A stretch of 64,000 bases of DNA from Salinispora vitiensis (GTDB taxonomy: Bacteria > Actinomycetota > Actinomycetes > Mycobacteriales > Micromonosporaceae). Shown piece after piece: positions 57,986-64,000 of this stretch. Numbering within the stretch: the first letter of the stretch is position 1; each line of letters starts with the position of its first letter. The stretch covers positions 4,285,901 through 4,349,900 of the forward strand of contig NZ_KB900388.1 of the NCBI RefSeq assembly GCF_000378825.1, in the 5' to 3' direction. The position numbers and the translations under genes are program-made. Below the pieces are notes generated by a model. That model searched no databases, was not told the DNA's origin, and saw only the letters and a list, made by a program, of their open reading frames with translations.

Positions 57986-58363
57986 ATGACTGATCGTGAC
58001 GAACCGACCGGCGCGTTGGTCCGTCCGTACGCCGTGACCCGGGGTCGCACCCGTCCCCGACTCGATATCGCGATGGAAGCGCTTATCGAGACAACGGTGC
58101 GCGGGCGGGCCGTTGCCACGGGCAACGGTGGGCACGGCCGTGAGCACCAGTACATCGCCGCGCTCTGTGATGGACGTGTGCAGTCGTTAGCCGAGATCGC
58201 GGCGCGGATGCAGCTTCCGCTCGGAGTGGCCCGGGTGCTCATCGCCGACATGGCGACAGACGGCCTGGTCGCGGTCCATGAGCCGACCATCCTGGACGAC
58301 TCGGACGACGTGGTGGGCACTGAACTGCTGGAAAGGGTGCTGAGTGGACTTCGCAGGCTCTGA
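57986..58363 (+). CDS. DUF742 protein (CvnC-like)
   Basis: A 125-residue protein with the family opening RPYAVTRGRTRP and a winged-helix-like second half (SLAEIAARMQLPLGVARVLIADM). The start at ATG 57986 is set by an exceptionally complete ribosome site, GAAGGAGGTGA at 57967-57977. The 3' end overlaps the GTPase gene by 20 bp. It is thought to act as an adaptor in conservon signalling. Confidence 0.92.
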   Translation: MTDRDEPTGALVRPYAVTRGRTRPRLDIAMEALIETTVRGRAVATGNGGHGREHQYIAALCDGRVQSLAEIAARMQLPLGVARVLIADMATDGLVAVHEPTILDDSDDVVGTELLERVLSGLRRL

Positions 58364-58955
58364 CGTGGCGCGTCCGCCGACCGCGAGCGGCCGCGTGACA
58401 TCGGCGAAGATTGTCATTGCCGGTGGATTCGGCGTCGGCAAGACGACGTTGGTCGGCTCGGTCTCGGAGATCACGCCGCTGACAACGGAGGCGATCATGA
58501 CCTCCGCGAGCGTGGGCGTTGACGACAATCGGCAGGTGCCGGGGAAGTCGACGACCACTGTGGCCATGGATTTTGGTCGAATCACGATCGACCGAGACCT
58601 GATTTTGTACCTGTTCGGTACGCCTGGTCAGACTCGGTTCTGGTTTATGTGGGACGAACTGGTCCGCGGCGCCATCGGTGCGGTTGTCTTGGTCGACACC
58701 CGTCGGCTCGCTGACTGTTTCGCGGCGATTGACTTCTTCGAGCACCGGCAGCTGCCCTACCTGGTAGCCATCAACTGCTTCGATGGGCTGCAGTACCACA
58801 ACCCGCAGGAGGTCCGGGACGCGCTGGCAGTTTCCAGCCATGTGCCGGTGGTGGCGTGTGACGCTCGCAACCGAGAGTCCACGAAACACGTGCTGATCTC
58901 GCTTGTCGAGTACGTGCTAACCATGCGTCGGTCCCGGGCTGTCGCCCGGGCCTGA
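58344..58955 (+). CDS. Conservon GTP-binding protein (CvnD-like)
   Basis: A 203-residue small GTPase-like protein. The P-loop is GGFGVGKTT near residue 28, with a G3-like FGTPGQTRFWFMW and INCFDG in the G4 position. GTG 58344 overlaps the end of the DUF742 gene. It is the last gene of the operon and is followed at once by strong hairpins. Confidence 0.92.
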   Translation: MDFAGSDVARPPTASGRVTSAKIVIAGGFGVGKTTLVGSVSEITPLTTEAIMTSASVGVDDNRQVPGKSTTTVAMDFGRITIDRDLILYLFGTPGQTRFWFMWDELVRGAIGAVVLVDTRRLADCFAAIDFFEHRQLPYLVAINCFDGLQYHNPQEVRDALAVSSHVPVVACDARNRESTKHVLISLVEYVLTMRRSRAVARA

Positions 58956-59067
58956 GATGACGTGCCGGTAGCTGGCGACGGCAAGGCCGTCGCCAGCTAC
59001 CTCTGAGCTCTTACGGTCAAGGAAATCGAACAGCCCCCGGCAGTTGGCCGGGGGCTGTTCGATTTCC
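58933..59067. terminator. Three consecutive perfect hairpins between convergent genes
   Basis: Hairpin 1: CCCGGGC/GCCCGGG at 58933-58950, inside the end of the GTPase gene. Hairpin 2: 15-bp arms at 58968-58982 and 58986-59000 with a 3-nt loop. Hairpin 3: 21-bp perfect arms at 59021-59041 and 59047-59067 with a 5-nt loop; its base reads GGAAATCGAA/TTCGATTTCC, so it ends in short A/T runs on both strands. Together they should block transcription in both directions. Confidence 0.85.
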
Positions 59068-59098
59068 AGCTGGTGCTGATGAGGCCGGGACCCGGGAG

Positions 59099-61360
59099 TC
59101 AGGACCGGTAACCGACCGAGCGGTACTCGTACTCTTCTTCGTCGCGGTCACTGGTGTCCCGGGTGAAGTCCCAGCCGCCAGCGGCTTCGCGCCCTGGCCG
59201 GCCACCAACTGCGAACCCCCCGATCTCTTGACCGCGACGCCAGCCGCGGAAGTAACCGGTGGTGTTCTCGGCGAGACTGGCCGCGTCCCGAACAATCCGC
59301 AGGGGTCGATCATCCCGCTTCGGTGAACCGGGGACCAGGTTGGCCTGTGGTACCCGGACCGGAAGGCCCGCTGCTGTCTCGGAGCCGGACAGCGGTTTCG
59401 CCAACTGCTCCGCTGCCTGCTTCGCCGCCTGCTCCGCCGCCTGTTCGGCCGCCTGCCAACCGGTGTCGTTCAGCGACGACCAGTTCACCTCGTCGTCTTC
59501 GCTCTGACCGACGAACCAGGCCGATTTCGCCTGGGCGAAGATGAGCAGGTCCCCGTCCCCGTCGTCGGCGACCGGTGGGGGACGGTGCTCCACCGGCGGC
59601 AACTGCTGCCCGTTGGGGCGCTCGGTGGGCTGGTGACTGCGGGGCCCGTCCCGATCAACGAGGCGGAGCGGTGGCGTGTCGAGCTGTTGGTCAACCCCGT
59701 CGAGTAGCGCGCGGTCGGCCAGCGGGGGCGGCTCGACCAAGCGCAGCACCGGCGGTTCCTGCGGCATGTCGTCAGCCAACCACGGCGGTGGCACCCGGTT
59801 CTCCGTACCTGGATCGGTCGGGGCGTCCACCCCATGCCCGCCATACGAGTCGGCCGTAGGGTTACGCGTAGCACCGTCCCCCGGGTCCGGGTTGTTGACC
59901 AGCGGCCAGTTCGCCCGCGAGCCCGGGGCAGCGGGCTCCCGGCCGGGACGTGGGTTCGGCACCGGCACGCTGGGGTCGGTCACGCTGAACCCGCTGCTCG
60001 GTGTCACCGGTCCGGATCCCGGGTTGGGGCGTGGCGGGATGATGGTGCGCTGCCGCTCAGCGCGGGCATTCTGGATCGCCGCGGTGGTCAACGTCGCCCG
60101 GAATGGCTCACCCGCCTCCGCCGGTGAGCTCGAGCCGCGCTGCGACGGCGGGGCCGGGGCGTTGGCGGCCGACGAGATGGGGCGGTTCGTCGGGCCGTCA
60201 ACAGGGCTCGGCGTCGCCTCCGGCTGAGTCGGTTCCACCGAGGCCGGCGGACCGGCCACGGCTACGGGGGTAATCGGCTCCGGGGCCACTGGTGGGGGTG
60301 CGACCGGCATCGGCGCGACCGGTGGGGGGCCGAGCGGGCGCGGGGTCGGCGGGGCGGTCTGGCCGGGCGCCGGCTCTGGCTGGGGCCGGCGGGCGCTCTC
60401 CAGCCGGGTGGGCAGGGTGGCGCCAGCGGACGCCGGCCCGTGGCTCGATGCACCGCGTCGGGCGGTAGACCGGCGGCCCGACGCGCGAGTGCCCGCCCGG
60501 TCGTGGAGCACACCGACCAGCGCCTCGCAGCCGACATCGCCGGCCCGGACCGCGGCTACGGCATGCCGGACGGTGGTGGAGACCGCCGAGGTGAGGGTTC
60601 GGCTGACCGCGGCGCGGCGTGGGGTCTCGGCGACCGCGACCCGGAGGGAGGTGATCGCCGCCTCGATCATTTCAGGTGCGGCGAGACCCGTGGCGGCGAG
60701 GTCCGCGAGGGCCCGGTCGGCCGGCCCGTCGGGCTCTGCGCCGGCCAGCATCCCGGGCTCGGGGAGGGCGTCGAGCACTGCCAGCGCAACCGGCTCGGCG
60801 GGATCAGGGTAGGCCTGTAGGGCCGCCGGGAAGAGCTCCCGTAGCACCTCTCGCAGCGCGACCGCGGCCGAATGCCGACCGCTGGCGAGCGCGGCGTGCG
60901 CGGCGAGGACCGGCTGGTAGCCGGCCAGGTCCCGAGGAGCGGGTAGGGCGACGGCGGAGAGCGCACCGGCTTGTAGGGCGCGGGCGAGGCCGATGGCCCG
61001 TCGCTGCACGGGCGGTGCCTGCACCTCCTCCAGGGAGTCATCGTCGGCGAACCGCTCGGCGAAGTCGTCCACCGAGTCGTCGTCGGCGACTGCCAGCGGA
61101 CGACCAGCGGCGGTGACGAGGGAGGTGACGGCGTGGTCGTCGTTGTCGGCGGCGATCGCCGCGCCGCTCGGTCCGCCCGATCGCTCCACGAGCAGTGTGA
61201 CCAACTGGGCGTAGCCGGCGGGGTCGTCGCTGATCTCGCAGACGTGCAGCAGACGACCAGCGTCGTCAACAACAGCGGATGTCAGCGTCGAACCGACCGA
61301 GGCCGGCCGTTCAGCCGGATCCGCCGAGGCCAGACCGCAGTACACGCGCACGAGCGCCAC
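59099..61360 (-). CDS. Long proline-rich protein with a kinase-tail-like C-terminus and a possible transposase-derived N-domain
   Basis: A 753-residue protein of unknown function. GTG 61360 is preferred because GGGAGGAGG lies 8 nt upstream; GTG 61384 would add eight residues. Residues 1-240 form an Ala/Asp-rich folded domain. Its segment RALQAGALSAVALPAP..., followed by LREVLRELFPAALQAYPDP, resembles the N-terminal half of IS110-type transposases, but this is a weak visual match. About 280-560 is Pro-rich. The last 150 residues contain KSAWF, GLPVRVPQANLVPG and GYFRGWRRGQE, matching in order the islands in the conservon kinase tail on the facing strand. No membrane segment is seen. Confidence 0.8.
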   Translation of the reverse strand: MALVRVYCGLASADPAERPASVGSTLTSAVVDDAGRLLHVCEISDDPAGYAQLVTLLVERSGGPSGAAIAADNDDHAVTSLVTAAGRPLAVADDDSVDDFAERFADDDSLEEVQAPPVQRRAIGLARALQAGALSAVALPAPRDLAGYQPVLAAHAALASGRHSAAVALREVLRELFPAALQAYPDPAEPVALAVLDALPEPGMLAGAEPDGPADRALADLAATGLAAPEMIEAAITSLRVAVAETPRRAAVSRTLTSAVSTTVRHAVAAVRAGDVGCEALVGVLHDRAGTRASGRRSTARRGASSHGPASAGATLPTRLESARRPQPEPAPGQTAPPTPRPLGPPPVAPMPVAPPPVAPEPITPVAVAGPPASVEPTQPEATPSPVDGPTNRPISSAANAPAPPSQRGSSSPAEAGEPFRATLTTAAIQNARAERQRTIIPPRPNPGSGPVTPSSGFSVTDPSVPVPNPRPGREPAAPGSRANWPLVNNPDPGDGATRNPTADSYGGHGVDAPTDPGTENRVPPPWLADDMPQEPPVLRLVEPPPLADRALLDGVDQQLDTPPLRLVDRDGPRSHQPTERPNGQQLPPVEHRPPPVADDGDGDLLIFAQAKSAWFVGQSEDDEVNWSSLNDTGWQAAEQAAEQAAKQAAEQLAKPLSGSETAAGLPVRVPQANLVPGSPKRDDRPLRIVRDAASLAENTTGYFRGWRRGQEIGGFAVGGRPGREAAGGWDFTRDTSDRDEEEYEYRSVGYRS

Positions 61361-61423
61361 GGCGTCGTCCTCCTCCCGGGACACAGGTCTTCTCTGCCAG
61401 AGAATGATGCTCCCTGGTGTGGG

Positions 61424-62317
61424 TCAGTCGCGCCAGTCCACAACGGCAGAGATCTTGCCGACAATGGTGCGCCAACCCAGGCTTGCGGTTTGTGCCCCGA
61501 TCTTCTTGAGCCGGCGCCGGCCGCGAAACCCGCCAATTCCCCCGTTGGCAGTCGCCCGTAACGCCTCGTCCAGGTCGTCAAGGCTGGAACCGGCGGAGAG
61601 CATGTCCAGCACGGCGGGCACCCGCAGCGCGTACGAGAGGTCACGGGCGACCTCGCCGGCCTCGATGAGTAGCGTCGAGTCCCACGCGTCGTGCCCGCCG
61701 CGCAGGTTCTCCACGACCAGGTCGAGCTCGTAGGTGTCCTCGTCGAGCGGCGTGACATCGCCCGGCTCCACCCGCTCGGCCAGCTCGCCCCAGCTGTCCA
61801 GCTGGGACAGATCGTTGGGGGCGCCGGAGCGTACGAAGCTGACCAGGGACTCGGCCGTCTTGAAGAGCAGCAGCCGACCCTTGTGACTGAGGAAGACCGG
61901 CACCTCCTCATCGCCCGCGTCGTCGGTGGACTCGGTTGAGGAGGCCTCCGCCTCGTCCCCGGAGTCCTCGTGGGCGCCGCGCTCCTCCTTGTCGCTCTCC
62001 GCGAACTCCTGGGCGACCTCCTCGTCGAGGATGACGACCTCCTCGTCGTCCTCTTCGGCCACCACCGGTCGCCGGGCGAGGAAGGGGTCGTCCTGGTCGC
62101 GCTCCTCGACGTCGGTCGGGGTCAGCTCCCGAGCCGGACGGTAGGCGCGCAGCGTGTAGCCGGTGCCGGCGGGTAGCGCGATCTCCACCGGGTCGATCCG
62201 CAGCTCCGCCCAGAGCGCGCGGTCAACCTCAGTCGGCTCGGCAGCGGTGCCGGAGGCAGCCGAGTCGTCGAGTTCGGGCTCGTCGGAATCGGGTCGTTGA
62301 GGCGACTGGCGGGCCAC
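61424..62317 (-). CDS. Conserved acidic protein of unknown function
   Basis: A 297-residue soluble protein. GTG 62317 is chosen because GGAGG lies 5 nt upstream. The N-terminal 140 residues are highly acidic and low-complexity. The C-terminal half looks folded: VPVFLSHKGRLLLFKTAESLV, then DDLDEALRATANGGIGGF, and a basic GRRRLKKIG near the end. It lies 63 bp upstream of the proline-rich gene on the same strand, so the two may be cotranscribed. I do not recognise the family. Confidence 0.8.
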   Translation of the reverse strand: MARQSPQRPDSDEPELDDSAASGTAAEPTEVDRALWAELRIDPVEIALPAGTGYTLRAYRPARELTPTDVEERDQDDPFLARRPVVAEEDDEEVVILDEEVAQEFAESDKEERGAHEDSGDEAEASSTESTDDAGDEEVPVFLSHKGRLLLFKTAESLVSFVRSGAPNDLSQLDSWGELAERVEPGDVTPLDEDTYELDLVVENLRGGHDAWDSTLLIEAGEVARDLSYALRVPAVLDMLSAGSSLDDLDEALRATANGGIGGFRGRRRLKKIGAQTASLGWRTIVGKISAVVDWRD

Positions 62318-62520
62318 GCTGACCTCCGTGTGCTTCGGATTGCCCACCCACCAGGGCGACCCGGCGGGTGACTACGCGCACATACCCTAGTGGGCGGCGC
62401 CGGACTGTGGTGTCGGCACCCCGCCGGTGACTGGGAATTGCGGACGTGCGAGCGGAGGGAGACAGCTGGCGGGGGGTGGTGGCCGGCGGGGCGGTAGCCC
62501 CGGCCCCTGGCCCAGCCCGG

Positions 62521-64000
62521 TCAGGGTGGGCCAAGAGCGAGATAGCCGCGCTCGGCAGCCTCCTGGAGTTGCCACTGATCCCGGTACCAGCCGGGGGTGG
62601 CGACCAGGTCGGCGTGCTGGCCGCGCTGGACAACCCGACCAGCATCGAGCACCAGGATTTCGTCAACCGCGTCGAGGCCGCGCAGCCGATGGCTGATCAG
62701 CAGCACGGAGCGTTGGGCCGGGGTGGCGGCCAGCACCGCGGCCAGTACGTCATCCGCGGCCACCGGGTCGAGCCCCTCGGTCGGCTCGTCGAGCACCAGC
62801 ACCGCCGGCTCGGCGAGGAGCGCCCGGGCCAGCGCGAGACGCTGCCGCTGGCCCCCGGAGAGCTGACCGCCCTCCTCTCCCACCACCGTGTCCCAGCCGT
62901 CGGGCTGCTCCCGTACCCAACCCGCCAACCCGGCGGTGGTGGCCGCCGCGGCGAGGTCCTCCTCGGTCGCCCCGGGGCGACCGAGCAACAGGTTCTCCCG
63001 GACCGTGGCGTGGAAGACGTACGCCTCGGCGAGTAGGCCCCCGACAAGCCGGGGGAGGAGCTCCGCCGGGTAGGCGGAGAGCTCCTCTCCGGCCAGGACG
63101 ACCTGTCCGGTGGTTGGCCGTACGCTGCCGGTCAGGACGGCGGCGAGCGTGCTCTTGCCGGCGCCGCTCGGCCCCACCACGGCGACCCGCCGGCCCGGGG
63201 GTAGGTCCAGGCGGAACCGGTCGAGGGCGGGCGGCCCCTCGCTGCGGTACCGGACGGTGACCTCGCTGAACCGGATGTCCACGGTGGTGGGGGCGGGGCG
63301 CACCGCGGGAGTGGCCGGGGACGCTGCCGGCGCCTCCCGAAGCAGCGCGGCGATCCGGGTGAGGCCGGCGCGGAGGCCGGTCCATTGCCGGGCGGCGCCG
63401 ACGAGGGCGAGCGCGACCTCGACGGCGACCAGCGTGCCGACGGCGAGGACGCCGACCAGCACCCCGGTTACGCCGTCGGCGAGGGCCACCAGCAGCACCG
63501 CCCCGGCGGTCAGCCCGGCAACCAGAACTCCCAGCGCATCCACCGCGAAACCGGCCGCGGCCAGCCGCCGTTCGATTCGGGCCAGCCGCCGGATCCGGCC
63601 GGTCGCCGCGCCCCGGGCCCGATCGGTGGCTCCGAAGGCGGCGAGGTCGGCAGCGCCGTGGGTGAGGTCAACGGCGTCGGTGGCCAGGGCGCCGCGTAAC
63701 GGTGCCAGCTCGGCGGCGGCGCGTCGGGTCAGCGCGGTGGCCAGCACCGGCAGCGCGACCCCCGCGAGCAGCAGTCCAACCGCGAGCGCTCCGGCGGCGG
63801 CCGGTGAGACGAACGTGGTCGCGGCGACGGCCACCACGCCTACCAGCGCCGCTGCCGTTGCCGGAACGAGGACCCGTAGCAGCAGATCCTGGACGGCTTC
63901 GACGTCGGACACCAGCCGGCTCAGGGCGTCGCCGGAGCGCTGCCCGGCGCTGTCTCGCCGGGACGCCAGGGCGGCGAAGACCCGGGTACGGACATCGGTG
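62521..64000 (-). CDS. cydC: Thiol reductant ABC exporter subunit CydC (cut by window edge)
   Basis: The frame is open to the right edge; codons beyond the GTG at 63912 still read as CydC (ALASRRDSAGQRSGDALSRL), so the gene starts outside the window. About 490 residues are visible: most of the membrane domain, then Walker A GPSGAGKST, signature LSGGQRQRLALARALL and Walker B VLVLDEPTEGLD. CydDC exports glutathione/cysteine-type thiols and supports assembly of cytochrome bd oxidase. The partner cydD and cydAB would be expected just beyond the edge. Confidence 0.88.
   Translation of the reverse strand, partial: TDVRTRVFAALASRRDSAGQRSGDALSRLVSDVEAVQDLLLRVLVPATAAALVGVVAVAATTFVSPAAAGALAVGLLLAGVALPVLATALTRRAAAELAPLRGALATDAVDLTHGAADLAAFGATDRARGAATGRIRRLARIERRLAAAGFAVDALGVLVAGLTAGAVLLVALADGVTGVLVGVLAVGTLVAVEVALALVGAARQWTGLRAGLTRIAALLREAPAASPATPAVRPAPTTVDIRFSEVTVRYRSEGPPALDRFRLDLPPGRRVAVVGPSGAGKSTLAAVLTGSVRPTTGQVVLAGEELSAYPAELLPRLVGGLLAEAYVFHATVRENLLLGRPGATEEDLAAAATTAGLAGWVREQPDGWDTVVGEEGGQLSGGQRQRLALARALLAEPAVLVLDEPTEGLDPVAADDVLAAVLAATPAQRSVLLISHRLRGLDAVDEILVLDAGRVVQRGQHADLVATPGWYRDQWQLQEAAERGYLALGPP

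Overview
This is a single stretch of core chromosome from a high-GC actinomycete. Third codon positions are almost always G or C, GTG starts are common, and Shine-Dalgarno sequences are strong. The gene order pmt-rsmI-metG-tatD-rsmA-ispE, followed by a TetR regulator, tRNA-Gln, glmU, prs, rplY and pth, resembles the order known from mycobacteria (from memory, not searched). A four-gene conservon, a DUF3311/MctP pair, a LacI-controlled malEFG locus and a CydC exporter fit Micromonosporaceae (Salinispora or Micromonospora type). That family assignment is inference. No prophage, insertion sequence, CRISPR array or rRNA gene was seen. The window cuts through nuoL at the left edge and cydC at the right edge.

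Left part (1-8.7 kb). The end of a complex I operon (nuoL, nuoM, nuoN) converges on a minus-strand group: an Sfp-type phosphopantetheinyl transferase, a stand-alone adenylation protein, a TmpA-like membrane oxidoreductase and an enoyl-CoA hydratase. The last three look like one operon driven from an AT-rich island. This is the best candidate here for an undescribed pathway, because there is an activating enzyme and a carrier-protein activator but no carrier protein or condensation enzyme nearby.

Housekeeping block (8.7-35.5 kb). It holds protein O-mannosylation (pmt), rRNA methylation (rsmI, rsmA), metG, a pyruvate/monocarboxylate-type symporter with its DUF3311 partner, tatD, ispE, an ABC-F ATPase, two tandem DUF4383 membrane proteins, a TetR regulator and tRNA-Gln(UUG). 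It continues with glmU, prs, rplY, pth, sulfate activation (cysQ, cysD, cysN), galE, a CBS/CorC protein, trpS, a 2H phosphoesterase, a YihY/BrkB membrane protein and a small acidic protein. A six-copy 25-bp minisatellite fills the rsmI-metG gap.

Sugar and nucleoside uptake (35.5-53.3 kb). A GH13 alpha-glucosidase and a LacI regulator face a malE-malF-malG importer, with CTTGC/GCAAG-type putative operators in both control regions. A BMP-type nucleoside importer follows (binding protein, double ATPase, two permeases). Then come cytidine deaminase with an extra C-terminal domain, thymidine phosphorylase, a DUF4272 protein, an RlmA-type 23S rRNA methyltransferase and adenosine deaminase. Together they form a nucleoside uptake and salvage unit. 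Both importers have a strong hairpin between the binding-protein gene and the rest of the operon.

Right part (53.3-64 kb). A conservon (nitrate/nitrite-sensor-type histidine kinase, roadblock protein, DUF742 protein, small GTPase) ends in a cluster of perfect hairpins. Facing it is a long proline-rich protein whose C-terminal tail shares several short motifs, in the same order, with the tail of the conservon kinase. This suggests a common partner. A conserved acidic protein and cydC close the window.
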